Assembly (NCBI GenBank): GCA_025963725.1 | Contig: JAOQAE010000006.1 | Span: 806,001 to 870,000 of the forward strand | Direction: 5' to 3' | DNA from: Bacteroidota bacterium | Lineage (GTDB): Bacteria > Bacteroidota > Bacteroidia > 2-12-FULL-35-15 | DNA: 64,000 nucleotides | In this document: piece after piece, positions 18,260 through 27,804 of the stretch | How positions within the stretch are numbered: the stretch's first letter is position 1 | How the letters are laid out: the number at the start of each line of letters is the position of its first letter | Translations under genes and position numbers: made by a program | The notes under the pieces: generated by a model | Told to the model about the DNA's origin: nothing | Seen by the model: the letters and a program-made list of their open reading frames with translations, nothing else | Databases searched by the model: none

Positions 18260-19462
18260 ATGAAATTTCCCCTGAACTATTTATTGGCTGCAGCGCTGGT
18301 GCTGGGCAGCTTTTCGCTGAAAGCTCAAAAGAAGGAGATCAGCTTCGAGCATGGCAAATGGGCTGAGATCCTTGCCAAATCGAAGAAAGAGAACAAGCTC
18401 ATTTACCTCGATTGCTACACCACCTGGTGCGGGCCCTGCAAATGGATGGCAAAGAATGTATTCACCAACGATACGGTTGCCGATTTTTACAATGCCAGTT
18501 TTATTAACGCGGAGATGGACATGGAAAAAGGCGAAGGCCTGGAGCTGGCGAAAAAATACGGTATCCGCGCTTATCCCACCATGCTGTACCTGAACTCCGA
18601 TGGCGAAGTGATGCACCGCAGCTGCGGCTCCTCGCCTGCCGCAAGCTTCATCAGCACCGGCAAGGATGCACTCGATCCCGACAAGCAGATGGCCACCGCT
18701 GCCCGGAAATTCAACAACGGGAATGCCAGCGGCGCTTTTGCGGAATCGTACCTTGTGGTGCTTGAAAACGGCTGCCAGGATTATGCGAAGGAGCTGAGCG
18801 CTTATCTTTCCATCCAGAAGGAAAGCGAGCTTACTTCCCGCACCAACTGGAACATCATCTATAAATACGTGAATGATTATTCCTCCAAAGAGTTTATGAT
18901 CCTTGAAAGGGACAGGGACACGTTCAGTAAATTGTATACAAAGGATTCGGTGCAGGACAAGATCAACGGCGTATACACTTCCGGGCTGTACATCGCGATC
19001 AATAAAAAGGACGACCAGGCCTACCAGGCGCTGAAGGAAAAAGTAAAAGCATCCGGGAACCCCGATGCTGAAATGGTGATCATGGATGCCGACCTGCGCT
19101 ATTACATGTTAAAAAAAGACTGGAAGAACTATGCTGCAACGGCAAGCGCCTACGTCGACAAATACATCAGCAACAATGCAATGGCACTGAATGGCATCGC
19201 CTGGAACTTTTACGAGAACGTGGATGATGTGGCCATGATGGAAAAGGCAGCAGCATGGGCCAGGCGCTCCGTGGAGCTGCAAAGCATGTATGCCAATAAC
19301 GATACCTATGCAGCCGTGCTGTATAAAACAGGAAGAAAGGCCGAAGCGAAGAAGGCGGCTGAAAAGGCCATTGAGCTTGCAAAAGCAAGCGGCGACGATT
19401 ATTCGGAAACATCGGCGCTGCTGAAGAAGATCGAAAAGATGAAGGATGCTGCGGCACATTGA
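18260..19462 (+). CDS. Secreted thioredoxin-fold protein with helical repeat tail
   Basis: 400 residues. A signal peptide (MKFPLNYLLAAALVLGSFSLKA) precedes a thioredoxin-like domain (about 25-145) with the redox motif TTWCGPCKWM near residue 53 and a cis-Pro in YGIRAYPTMLYL. The long C-terminal part (about 150-400) is helical and contains TPR-like segments (NAMALNGIAWNFYENVDD, ARRSVELQSMYANNDTYAAVLYKTGRKAEAKKAAEKAIELA). The arrangement resembles Bacteroidota periplasmic thioredoxins with a DUF255-like or TPR tail that act in disulfide reduction of envelope proteins. The partner is unknown. Confidence 0.85.
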   Translation: MKFPLNYLLAAALVLGSFSLKAQKKEISFEHGKWAEILAKSKKENKLIYLDCYTTWCGPCKWMAKNVFTNDTVADFYNASFINAEMDMEKGEGLELAKKYGIRAYPTMLYLNSDGEVMHRSCGSSPAASFISTGKDALDPDKQMATAARKFNNGNASGAFAESYLVVLENGCQDYAKELSAYLSIQKESELTSRTNWNIIYKYVNDYSSKEFMILERDRDTFSKLYTKDSVQDKINGVYTSGLYIAINKKDDQAYQALKEKVKASGNPDAEMVIMDADLRYYMLKKDWKNYAATASAYVDKYISNNAMALNGIAWNFYENVDDVAMMEKAAAWARRSVELQSMYANNDTYAAVLYKTGRKAEAKKAAEKAIELAKASGDDYSETSALLKKIEKMKDAAAH

Positions 19463-19511
19463 TACAGCTGCATTGCTCCATTTGTCGGCACTTTTTATCC
19501 GCTTGTCAAAA

Positions 19512-19546
19512 TTTGTTGATAAAGTGTGCTTTCTTAAATACATTTA
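19512..19546 (+). promoter_or_regulatory. Promoter upstream of the secreted protein gene
   Basis: TTTG/TTG at 19512-19518, 20 bases, then TACATTTA (19539-19546), one base off TAnnTTTG. The ATG follows at 19553. Confidence 0.4.
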
Positions 19547-19552
19547 CCAGAT

Positions 19553-20533
19553 ATGAAAAGCTTTTTCGTTGCGATCCTGAGCATTTTCTTTGTTGCCGGC
19601 TGCTTCGCCCAGCAGGTGCCTGCGCCGGAAGAGAACATCCCATACCTGGTCACCTTTGCAAAAAATGGTGCTCAGTCATGGGGCGATGACGACTTCTCCC
19701 AAACCTGGTTCTTTGTGGTCCCGAAATTCCAGACCAAGCCCGTATACATCCGCATCTTTGACCCTGAAACAGGCGGTGACCTGGACGAGAAAAAGGGTGA
19801 GTTCAATTCAAAGACCCAGTATTCCGTGTACGGCGGAAAAGGCTGCTTCAACACCAAAGATGTGCGCGATAACCAGCCCAAAGGCAATTACAAAAGCGGG
19901 AACCTTCTTTACACCAAAACATTCGGCAGCAGCGAGATCTATGACGGCGAGTGGTATACCTTCGGCCCCTTCAACCCGAAGGAAGGCGAGTTTGTGAATG
20001 AATACGGCGGCTACATCTTCAAGATCATTGCGGAAGGCATCAGCGGCGACGACGGAAACCTGTACAGCTATTTCCTGAGCGAATCGCCGATGGAGAACAA
20101 GCCTGTGGAAGGTGGAAATGCATTTACGTTCGAATACACCTTCCGCCTGTCGGACAGCCCCGACAACATTGCGCACCTCTACCCTTTCATCGAGGATAAT
20201 GTGATCTCTGTAAAGATCTCCAACTTTGATTTCGATAACGATGGCAACATCAACATCATCTCCATCGCGAATAAGAAGGAGCTGAGCAGATCTTCCGGCG
20301 ATAATGTATGGGCCACCAGCGAGCACAAGATCGTGGAGCAGGAAAAGAAGACCACGCTGGATGTGCAGTTCATCAAAAGCAAGAAGGTTCCCATTAAGAA
20401 CAATAACGTAACGCTGTATGTGACCAACCAGTACGGCGATATGCTGCCGATCTACACCATGCCCATCGGCGGAAGCCCGAACAGCAACTACAAGGTGCAG
20501 TTCAACCAGAAGAAGAAAACAACCACTTATTAA
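19553..20533 (+). CDS. Secreted protein of unknown function
   Basis: 326 residues with a signal peptide (MKSFFVAILSIFFVAGCFA-QQ). GCFAQ contains a Cys, but cleavage before Gln fits better than a lipobox. The mature protein is beta-rich and acidic, with PVYIRIFDPETGGDLDE (about 62-78), SGNLLYTKTFGSS, GGYIFKIIAEGISGDDGNLY and a segment FDFDNDGNINI that resembles a calcium-binding loop (D-x-D-x-D-G-N). It ends in a basic QFNQKKKTTTY tail. I do not recognise a family. It is followed after nine bases by the propeller-SpoIIE gene, so it may be the ligand-side or accessory partner of that sensor (inference). Confidence 0.7.
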   Translation: MKSFFVAILSIFFVAGCFAQQVPAPEENIPYLVTFAKNGAQSWGDDDFSQTWFFVVPKFQTKPVYIRIFDPETGGDLDEKKGEFNSKTQYSVYGGKGCFNTKDVRDNQPKGNYKSGNLLYTKTFGSSEIYDGEWYTFGPFNPKEGEFVNEYGGYIFKIIAEGISGDDGNLYSYFLSESPMENKPVEGGNAFTFEYTFRLSDSPDNIAHLYPFIEDNVISVKISNFDFDNDGNINIISIANKKELSRSSGDNVWATSEHKIVEQEKKTTLDVQFIKSKKVPIKNNNVTLYVTNQYGDMLPIYTMPIGGSPNSNYKVQFNQKKKTTTY

Positions 20534-20542
20534 TCGAGCACG

Positions 20543-23500
20543 TTGAAAACAGCACCCTGGCCCTTTCTCCTTCTGATCCTCTGCCTGTGCTTCTCCCTGC
20601 CTGCACGCTCACAGGCATACCAGTTCAAAACGTACAGCATCGACAACGGCATTTCGCAGCCGTATATTTACACCATCAACCAGGACAAGAACGGTTACCT
20701 CTGGATCGGCACCGGCGAAGGGCTTTGCAAGTTTGATGGCGTAAGCTTCAAATCTTTTTACACCACCGACGGCATTGCCGAAAATTTTGTAACGTCTAGC
20801 TTCGTGGATAAGAACCACAACCTGTGGCTGGGCTTTAACCAGGGCAGCATCACCTTTTACGACGGCAAGCATTTCAAATCGATCAACACCTCCGGCTTTG
20901 CAAAGAGCCCCGTTACCGCGATCACCGGCGATGACAAAGGAAATGTATGGTGCTCCACCCAGAACGACGGCATTTTCCGCATCAGCAAAATATTTGAAGT
21001 GTCGGTGTACAAGATGGAATTCGACAGGGAAAATATTTATTCCATCGCCTTTGTGAAGAATAACCAATTGCTGGTGGGAACAGCAGGCGGACTGAAGCTT
21101 TACGACATGCTTGGGCAGGAGCAAAAGCCAAAGCTGGCCGGCACTGTACAGGGCATCCCGGAAACACAGATCAAATGCATCTCAAAGAAAAAGAATTCCA
21201 CCAGCTACTGGATCGGCAGCGAAGACGAAGGATTATTCCTGCTCACACCCCTCAGCGAAAATGGGTTCCGGGTAACGCCCATTGCAAATGACATTGGCGT
21301 TAAGCTGCTGAACATACAGGCGGTGTATGAAGATGCGCAATCGAACCTGTGGGTAGCCACATTCGGCAGCGGCCTTTACAAGCTCCTGCTTTCCGCTACC
21401 AAGGCCGAATACAAGGAATTCATCCACCTCAGCGAGGAGAACGGGCTTGGCAACAATTACATCAAGAGCATTTACTCCGACCACGAAGGCAACATGTGGA
21501 TAGGTACATACGGAACAGGCATTGTGCAGATCAGCGATAACTTTTTCACCTTCTACAAGAACTTCCTGAAAAGCTACAGCGATAATGTTACCTGCCTGAT
21601 CGTGAATGAGCACCAGAAATGGTTCGGGCTCGAGAACGGTTTGCTGAAGATCGATGTGAATGCCGGCCAGAAATATTTAATCTATAGCCTGGCGAACGGC
21701 TTTACCGACGACAAGGTAACTGCGCTGTACCGTGCCGACAGCACACACCTGTACATCGGCACAGAAACAGAAGGATTGTACCTGATGGATACACGCAAAT
21801 CCTCTTTTACAAAACTGCACCTGAGCGACGATGAGCTTTGCAATTCCATCAACTGCATTACCGGCTACGGGAACACGCTCTGGGTTGCCACCAAGAACGG
21901 GATCTTTAAAGTGGACAGCGACAGGAAGATCACTTCCCACTTCACCACGGAAACGGGATTGCCGCACAACAATATCAACTACATTTATTATGATAAAAGA
22001 AATACGGTATGGATCGGCACGCACAGCAATTTCCTGAGCAGCATCAACATCCATACTGACAGCCTTACGAACAGGAAAGTGTATGATGCCACCGACCTGC
22101 TTACGATCACCGGCATACTCGAGGACAAAGACAGGAACATTTGGGTCTGCACCTTCGGGAACGGGATCTTCCGCATCAATGATAAGATCACGCGTTTCAC
22201 TACCGATAAAGGACTGTTCTCGAATTACTGTTACGGCATCACCGACGATGGCTCCGGCAACATCTGGATCGGGCACCGCATGGCGCTGAGCAGGTTCAAG
22301 CCGCAGAAGGAGATGATCGATGTGTTCACCAAGAACGAGGGCATCACCGGCGACTGTAATTATAACGCGATGGTAAAGGATGAAAGCGGCAATGCCTGGT
22401 TTGGCACCACGGATGGCGCTGTTCGTTTTGATCCGCACAAGGATAAAAAGAACACCATTCCGCCGATCGTAAACATCTCTTCCATTAAGTTCAATGATAA
22501 GGAGCCGCAGTATTCAAAAGATATTCTGCTGCCTTATGATACCTATAAGATGCGCATCGATTTTATCGGGATCAGCTTCCGCGCCAACTCGAACACGCTC
22601 TACCAGTACAAGCTGGAAGGCTTTGATGAGGATTGGTCCGACAAAACAAAGATCCCTTTTGTGCAGTACGGGAAATTATCGGATGGCGAATACACCTTTT
22701 TGCTGAAGGCATATAATAACGACGGGGTTGGAAACAATGTGCCACTGAGCGTGAAGATCGTGATCGAAAAGCCATTCTGGAAAAAGTGGTGGTTCATTGT
22801 GATCTGCATCGCAGCGCTTTTTTATGCGATCTATTTTTACATCAAGATCAGGGAAGGCAGCCATCGCAGGTTCCAGGCGCAGCTGCAAAAAGCGCTGAAC
22901 GAAAAAACACGCGAGGTGATCGCGCAGAAGGAAGAGATCGAGAAAAAGAACAAAGACATTACCGACAGTATCCGCTATGCGAAGCGCATACAGGATGCAT
23001 TATTGCCCGAAGTGAAAAAGCTGTACACGTATTTTCCTGAATCATTTATTTTCTTTCAGCCGCGGGATATTGTGAGCGGTGATTTTTACTGGTATGAGAA
23101 GTATGGCGACAAAGTAGTTATTGCCTGTGCGGATGCGACAGGGCACGGCGTTCCGGGCGCATTCATGAGCATGATCGGCAGCACGCTGCTGAAGGACATC
23201 ACTTCAAGAAAGGGCGTTACCTCGCCGGCCTTTGCGCTTGCAGCGCTGGATGAGGAAATAAAGATGCTTCTCAAACAGCACGACGATGAGCTGGACCATA
23301 CGCAGGACAGCGTGGATCTTGTGATCTGCGAGATCGATGTGAAGACGAATCTCGTAAGGATCTGCTCCACCAAGCGCTCTGTATTTATTGTGCATAAGAA
23401 TGAGCTTAAGCTGATCAAAAAAGAAAACACTGACCGGCAGCAATATGAAACGGTTGACCTGCAGCTCGACAAAGGTGATATTATCTACATGTTCACCGAT

Positions 23501-23689
23501 GGTTACCCCGATCAGTTCGGCGGTGAAAAAGGAAAGAAGATCAAAACAGCGAACATGAAGGTGATGCTGGAGCAAATCCGCTCGCTGCCGGTGGACAAGC
23601 AGGAAATGATCGTTGACAGGTATTTCAACCGCTGGAAAGAAGGCTATGAGCAGGTGGATGATGTGCTGTTCATCGGGATCAGGTTATGA
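20543..23689 (+). CDS. Propeller sensor fused to SpoIIE phosphatase
   Basis: 1048 residues from a TTG start nine bases after the previous gene. Signal peptide (about 1-26, ending ARSQA), then two seven-bladed two-component-regulator propellers (about 30-640) with many N-x-W-x-G-T-x-x-G motifs (YLWIGTGEGL, NLWVATFGSG, NMWIGTYGTG, TVWIGTHSNF, NIWVCTFGNG, NIWIGHRMAL, NAWFGTTDGA). A Y_Y_Y domain follows (about 650-740), then one membrane helix (about 748-768), a coiled coil with the IRYAKRIQDALLP entry (about 808-820) and a SpoIIE/PP2C domain with VSGDFYW (about 843), CADATGHGVPGAFM (about 859) and IYMFTDGYPDQFGG. It should turn a periplasmic signal into cytoplasmic Ser/Thr dephosphorylation. The target is unknown. 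Confidence 0.92.
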   Translation: MKTAPWPFLLLILCLCFSLPARSQAYQFKTYSIDNGISQPYIYTINQDKNGYLWIGTGEGLCKFDGVSFKSFYTTDGIAENFVTSSFVDKNHNLWLGFNQGSITFYDGKHFKSINTSGFAKSPVTAITGDDKGNVWCSTQNDGIFRISKIFEVSVYKMEFDRENIYSIAFVKNNQLLVGTAGGLKLYDMLGQEQKPKLAGTVQGIPETQIKCISKKKNSTSYWIGSEDEGLFLLTPLSENGFRVTPIANDIGVKLLNIQAVYEDAQSNLWVATFGSGLYKLLLSATKAEYKEFIHLSEENGLGNNYIKSIYSDHEGNMWIGTYGTGIVQISDNFFTFYKNFLKSYSDNVTCLIVNEHQKWFGLENGLLKIDVNAGQKYLIYSLANGFTDDKVTALYRADSTHLYIGTETEGLYLMDTRKSSFTKLHLSDDELCNSINCITGYGNTLWVATKNGIFKVDSDRKITSHFTTETGLPHNNINYIYYDKRNTVWIGTHSNFLSSINIHTDSLTNRKVYDATDLLTITGILEDKDRNIWVCTFGNGIFRINDKITRFTTDKGLFSNYCYGITDDGSGNIWIGHRMALSRFKPQKEMIDVFTKNEGITGDCNYNAMVKDESGNAWFGTTDGAVRFDPHKDKKNTIPPIVNISSIKFNDKEPQYSKDILLPYDTYKMRIDFIGISFRANSNTLYQYKLEGFDEDWSDKTKIPFVQYGKLSDGEYTFLLKAYNNDGVGNNVPLSVKIVIEKPFWKKWWFIVICIAALFYAIYFYIKIREGSHRRFQAQLQKALNEKTREVIAQKEEIEKKNKDITDSIRYAKRIQDALLPEVKKLYTYFPESFIFFQPRDIVSGDFYWYEKYGDKVVIACADATGHGVPGAFMSMIGSTLLKDITSRKGVTSPAFALAALDEEIKMLLKQHDDELDHTQDSVDLVICEIDVKTNLVRICSTKRSVFIVHKNELKLIKKENTDRQQYETVDLQLDKGDIIYMFTDGYPDQFGGEKGKKIKTANMKVMLEQIRSLPVDKQEMIVDRYFNRWKEGYEQVDDVLFIGIRL

Positions 23690-23724
23690 CCTGTAATTCA
23701 CCGCGCGCCTACTGAATCACAGGT

Positions 23725-24114
23725 TTATTGGAAGAATTGCTGGAGCCCGCTTACCAGCGTGGAAATGCTGGAAGGCTTGATCACATAAGCCGTGGCGCCC
23801 CCGGCTATGGCTGTGCTGATGTCGCTTTCGCTGGAGGAAGTGGAATACATGATCACGGGAATGTTCTTCAGCCGCTCATCTGCCTTCATCTTCTTCAGGC
23901 ATTGCAGGCCATTCATTGCGGGCATGTTCAGGTCGAGAAAAATAAAATCCGGAACGCGCTTTTCCATTTTTTCAAGCATGCTTAACGCTTCCTTGCCGCT
24001 CATCGCATGCAGCAGCTCTACCTTACAGTTAAGGCTTTCTACCGCTTCCGTAAAAAATTCATGGTCATCATTATCATCATCAATGAGCAGGCAAATACTA
24101 TCTTTTAATCCCAT
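23725..24114 (-). CDS. Single-domain response regulator (CheY-like)
   Basis: 129 residues, receiver domain only. Acidic residues LLIDDDNDDHEF (about 9-20), phosphoacceptor Asp in FLDLNMPAMNG (about 62), switch Ser/Thr in VIMYSTSSSE and Lys in AYVIKPSS (about 112). It converges with the propeller-SpoIIE gene (35-base gap) and lies downstream of the AraC-type gene (35 bases), with which it may be cotranscribed. It has no output domain, so it probably acts through protein contacts or phosphorelay. Confidence 0.9.
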   Translation of the reverse strand: MGLKDSICLLIDDDNDDHEFFTEAVESLNCKVELLHAMSGKEALSMLEKMEKRVPDFIFLDLNMPAMNGLQCLKKMKADERLKNIPVIMYSTSSSESDISTAIAGGATAYVIKPSSISTLVSGLQQFFQ

Positions 24115-24149
24115 AGAAAAATAATGATGATGTTAAATTTATAAGCCCT

Positions 24150-25169
24150 TTATAAGCCCATTGTTTTTATATAATCCTTCGGCGATACTCCGAACTTCTT
24201 CCTGAACTTGGAAGTGAAATGCCCTGAATGCTTGTAGCCCACCATCTTCGCGATCTCCTTGATCGGGTATCTTTCCTCCGCTATCAGCAGCTTTGCCTTG
24301 CTGAGGCGCTCGTCCTGCAGCAGCTTGTTGATGGATGTATTGTAAAGTACCCTGAATCCTTTTTTTAGCTTGTTCTCATTCACGCCCGTAAGCAACGCAA
24401 GCTCCTTGATTGTTGGCGGCTGGATGATGTTTGAAAGCAGGCGGTGCCTCGCCTCTATGATGAGCTCCATATCCTTTTTACGCAGCACCGATTGCTTGTG
24501 GCTCGGCGCCAGGTCATCGATGTATTGCTTGATCTGCATGGCCATGATCTCCAGCGTTTGCGACTCCATGTACACGCGGCGGACAAGCCCCTTGTAATCG
24601 TTTGTTTTTATATTCTGGATGCTTTGCGCGATGGTGAGGCTGTAATGTCCCTGGTATAAAAATGAGCGCGAGCACTGGGTATCGGTGAACACATCTTTCA
24701 GCTCGTCGGGCAGGGAGTTCACCGTATGCCGGATCTTCTGCATGTATCGCTTGCGGTCGATCTCGATGGAATAAAAATAAACCTGTTTTTCTGCAGGCAG
24801 CAGGAACAGCTGCTCGTTATTGCTGGAGCCGCTCACCATCGAGCCAAGCAGGTTGGTGAGCTGGTATTGCAGGCGGTCGGCCTTGATCAGGTGCTTAAAG
24901 TCGTTCTGCACGCAAAAGATGAGCCGCAGGGGCTGAAATTCATCACACTTGTACCTGAGCACAAGGTCTTTTTTCAGGGCGCAGCTGAACATCAGCATTC
25001 CGAGCCCGTCACGAAAATCGATTGCCGAGATAAATCCTTCGCCGAAGGCAGGCGGCACAACTATCTTATGCTCCGCATGCTCATTGATCACTTCTGTTTT
25101 AAAATATTTCGCTAAGCTTTTAACCGTTGAATATACATCATACGTATTAAAAATCACTTCGTGAGGCAT
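24150..25169 (-). CDS. AraC-family transcriptional regulator
   Basis: 339 residues. The C-terminal ~100 residues hold two helix-turn-helix motifs: PPTIKELALLTGVNENKLKKGF (about 250-272) and YPIKEIAKMVGYKHSGHFTSKFRKKFGVSPKDY (split about 300-332), the AraC/XylS signature. The N-terminal part (about 1-225) has a cupin-like beta segment (FISAIDFRDGLGMLMFSCALKKDLVL) as in PchR-type regulators that bind siderophores or small ligands. PchR-like members commonly control iron uptake genes in this phylum, but none of those genes is adjacent. The response regulator gene follows closely. Confidence 0.88.
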   Translation of the reverse strand: MPHEVIFNTYDVYSTVKSLAKYFKTEVINEHAEHKIVVPPAFGEGFISAIDFRDGLGMLMFSCALKKDLVLRYKCDEFQPLRLIFCVQNDFKHLIKADRLQYQLTNLLGSMVSGSSNNEQLFLLPAEKQVYFYSIEIDRKRYMQKIRHTVNSLPDELKDVFTDTQCSRSFLYQGHYSLTIAQSIQNIKTNDYKGLVRRVYMESQTLEIMAMQIKQYIDDLAPSHKQSVLRKKDMELIIEARHRLLSNIIQPPTIKELALLTGVNENKLKKGFRVLYNTSINKLLQDERLSKAKLLIAEERYPIKEIAKMVGYKHSGHFTSKFRKKFGVSPKDYIKTMGL

Positions 25170-25324
25170 AGGGTTATTGTTTTAGAAGGTGGTAAAAATA
25201 AATGTTAATAATTACATATTCGCGTAGGTAAATAGCACAAATAGAACTATCTTTTTTCTGGAGTTTTAACTATTTCTTTTAAAGAGTCAGCCTTGGTGAA
25301 TGGCTTGATTTTATTGGGAGTTAG

Positions 25325-25351
25325 ACAAAAAATCAACATTCAACGTGTTGA
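25325..25351 (-). terminator. Probable terminator after the WalJ-like gene
   Basis: On the minus strand TCAACA (25346-25351) pairs with TGTTGA (25333-25338) around a seven-base loop, followed by six T. It lies 92 bases past the stop of the hydrolase gene. Apart from this, 25170-25442 shows nothing I recognise. Confidence 0.4.
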
Positions 25352-25442
25352 CTGTAAGCTGGTTACAATAACAACAATTAAATCTTTATGCCAACATTAA
25401 AAAGGAAGGATAAAATGGGAATTAAATGCCTGCGGCAGCGCC

Positions 25443-26267
25443 TCAGAACAGCGACATTTGCTCTGCCTTTAAGCGTACGCGGCTTGTTTCGGAAAGGGGC
25501 CCGCCGGCAATTTCATATACAGGCATTTCCCCGTAACGGGAAGCAACAACAATAGAAGTACTGCCGGCATGGCGGCTGAAAAGCTCATGTACCAGTTCCG
25601 GCGTATTATTGTTTTTAGAAAGGTGGGCAAGCAATAAAAGGCTTAAGGAAGAAGAGCGGTGCTTTAAAAAAACATCGAGCGCCTGGCGGTTGGATAAGTG
25701 TCCGTGCCCGCCGCTGATGCGCTTTTTCAGGTAATAAGGATAATTGCCCTCCTGCAGCATCTGCTCATCGTAATTAGCTTCAAGAAAAGCAGCATGGCAT
25801 TTTTTGAAATGGTGCATCAGGTGCTCGCAGGGCGCGCCAATATCGGTATAAACACCTATGTTCACACCATTGCCGCTAATGGTGAAGCTGTATGGATCCG
25901 CAGCATCGTGGCGCTTCCGGAAAGGAACAACGGTTAATCCGCCGATCGTTATTTCCTCATGCGCTTCAAATGAATACAGCAGCAGGGGATCGATCTTCAG
26001 CTTTCCCGACACCAGCGTTTTTTCTGTTATGTAAATCGGCAGCCGGTATTTTTTTGCAAGCACCTCCACGCCGCGGATGTGATCGGAGTGCTCATGCGAA
26101 ACAAAAAGCGCTTTCACTTTTTCCATCGACAAGCCAAGGCGTGCCATGCGCTTGTCGGTTTCCCTGCAGGAGATGCCGGCATCCACCAACACGGCTTCCT
26201 CGCTATTACCTACGTAATAACAGTTGCCGTTGCTGCCTGAATTGAGTGAAGTGATAAAAAGTGACAT
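25443..26267 (-). CDS. Metallo-beta-lactamase-fold hydrolase (WalJ/YycJ-like)
   Basis: 274 residues. The metal-binding motif is SHEHSDHIRG (about 57-66, H-x-H-x-D-H), with upstream LNSGSNGNCYYVGNSEEAVLVDAGIS, the typical opening of the YycJ/WalJ branch (SGSxGN). Further ligands are in YTDIGAP and SGGHGHLSNRQA. The C-terminal SRVRLKAEQMSLF is a normal ending for this branch. WalJ relatives are exonuclease-like proteins linked to cell-wall signalling or DNA repair in other phyla; the role in Bacteroidota is not defined. The gene is downstream of dprA, separated by a repeat-containing spacer. Confidence 0.88.
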   Translation of the reverse strand: MSLFITSLNSGSNGNCYYVGNSEEAVLVDAGISCRETDKRMARLGLSMEKVKALFVSHEHSDHIRGVEVLAKKYRLPIYITEKTLVSGKLKIDPLLLYSFEAHEEITIGGLTVVPFRKRHDAADPYSFTISGNGVNIGVYTDIGAPCEHLMHHFKKCHAAFLEANYDEQMLQEGNYPYYLKKRISGGHGHLSNRQALDVFLKHRSSSLSLLLLAHLSKNNNTPELVHELFSRHAGSTSIVVASRYGEMPVYEIAGGPLSETSRVRLKAEQMSLF

Positions 26268-26324
26268 GAAGGCTGCAAAGATAAGGGATATTCAGGGCTA
26301 TAAGAGCGATGTGGAAAAATAAAT

Positions 26325-26455
26325 CACCCTGGCGTCAGTTCGAGTGTTTCTCTGACGATAGGAAGAGAAACGTATCGAGAACGCGCCAATAAAGATATTT
26401 GCTATCAACACTTCTCGATACGCTCCTTTCAGTCGCACTCGAAGTGACATCCCGT
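26325..26455. repeat. Dispersed inverted repeat family B, copy 1
   Basis: The left arm GCGTCAGTTCGAGTG ... TATCGAGAACG and right arm TTCTCGATACG ... CACTCGAAGTGAC can fold back on each other. A related copy is at 55863-55966. It lies between the WalJ-like gene and dprA. Confidence 0.7.
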
Positions 26456-26481
26456 TAATCTGTAGAAGTCCTGCTCAATAT

Positions 26482-27582
26482 CTAATTCAGCCTGTACATT
26501 TTTCCAGGCAATGAACGCACGATGCCTGAAAACTCCAGCGTAAGCAACAATGAAGAAACCTTGCTCATCGGCATTTTCGCAAGATGGCAGATCTCATCCA
26601 CGTTCACCGTATCTTTTTCCTTCAGCACATTCACCAGCACTTCCTCCTCCGGCTTTAGCTCTAGGAACAATTGCCGCTGCTGTGGTGCATTCTTTTTTTT
26701 CAGCTGCTCCCAGCCCATGATGTAGATCACATCTTCCGCCGACTGGATCAGCGCTGCCTTGTTCTGCCTGATGATCGCATTGCAGCCTTCGGAAGCCACA
26801 TCGCCGATCCTTCCCGGGAATGCCAACACATCACGGTTATAGCTGTTGGCAATATCGGCGGTGATGAGCGAGCCGCCGTCCTTTTTTGATTCCACCACAA
26901 TGGTCGCATCCGCGATCCCCGCCACGATCCTGTTCCTTCTCGGGAAATTTTCCCTGTCGGGCTTTGTATTGCTTGTAAAATCACTGAGCAATCCGCCCTG
27001 CCGGATCATCTTTTCCGCTACCGCCTTGTGCACCCCGGGATACACTTTATCAAGCCCGTGCGCAAACACACCGATGGTTTGCAGGCCATTGTCCATCGCA
27101 GCCTTGTGCGCATACACATCTATGCCGTAAGCAAGCCCGCTCACGATCACAGGGTTGAACGGCGCAAGATCCGCAACTAATTTTTCACACAGCGCCCTTC
27201 CGTAATCGGTGGCTTCACGCGTGCCTACGATGCTGATGATCTTTTCCGCATTGAGGTCCACATCGCCCTTCAGGTAAAGCAGGATGGGGCTGTCTTCACA
27301 ATGCGTAAGCCGCCTTGGATAAACCGGATCGAGATAGAACACCGGCGTGATCCCATTCTTCTCAATGAATTTTATCTCTTCCTCCGCACGCGAAAAAACA
27401 TTCTGCCCCAGCACAGCTTTCGCATACACTGTTCCAATGCCCGGAATTTTTTCGAGTGCTGTTCTCTTTTCTTTGAAAACCGCTTCCACGCCTCCGCAAT
27501 AAGCTACCAGCCGCTTGGCGAGTATATCGCCGATGTTGGGGATCAGCGTAAGCGCGATCCTGTACTTTAAACTTTCATTCAT
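26482..27582 (-). CDS. dprA: DNA-processing protein DprA
   Basis: 366 residues, the usual length. An N-terminal helix-hairpin-helix-like part (KRLVAYCGGVEAVF, LEKIPGIGTVYAKAVLGQ) is followed by the Rossmann-like DprA domain with IVGTREATDYGR (about 117-128), SGLAYGIDVYAHKAAM (about 148-163) and PRRNRIVAGIADATIVVESKKDGGSLITA (split about 214-240). A C-terminal winged-helix region (NVDEICHLAKMPMSKVSSLLLTLEFSGIVRSLPGKMY) is present. DprA loads RecA on incoming single-stranded DNA in natural transformation, which is of interest given the likely recombination-borne insertion at 2703-4598. Confidence 0.95.
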   Translation of the reverse strand: MNESLKYRIALTLIPNIGDILAKRLVAYCGGVEAVFKEKRTALEKIPGIGTVYAKAVLGQNVFSRAEEEIKFIEKNGITPVFYLDPVYPRRLTHCEDSPILLYLKGDVDLNAEKIISIVGTREATDYGRALCEKLVADLAPFNPVIVSGLAYGIDVYAHKAAMDNGLQTIGVFAHGLDKVYPGVHKAVAEKMIRQGGLLSDFTSNTKPDRENFPRRNRIVAGIADATIVVESKKDGGSLITADIANSYNRDVLAFPGRIGDVASEGCNAIIRQNKAALIQSAEDVIYIMGWEQLKKKNAPQQRQLFLELKPEEEVLVNVLKEKDTVNVDEICHLAKMPMSKVSSLLLTLEFSGIVRSLPGKMYRLN

Positions 27583-27804
27583 AAATTAAAAAGGCAATTG
27601 AAAAGAAGATCATCCCTGATCCTGAACAACAGCTCCCGGAGTATTGGGCCTGCTGTTCCATTTGTGTTAAAATGCAATTATTTGTACATTGCACTATCCA
27701 TAGAACGCAAAAATAGGAATTAATGCAAGCAGGGCTGTTTCTGTTGAAAATTAATTTCCTTTTATTGCCCTGCGGAGATGCTTAACAGAAACCTCAGACA
27801 GTAC

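Noticed and set aside
20600..22400. Periodic sequence in the propeller gene as a DNA repeat or CRISPR-like array
   Set aside because: The repeats are at protein level (N-x-W-x-G-T) with variable DNA and spacing, as expected for propeller blades.
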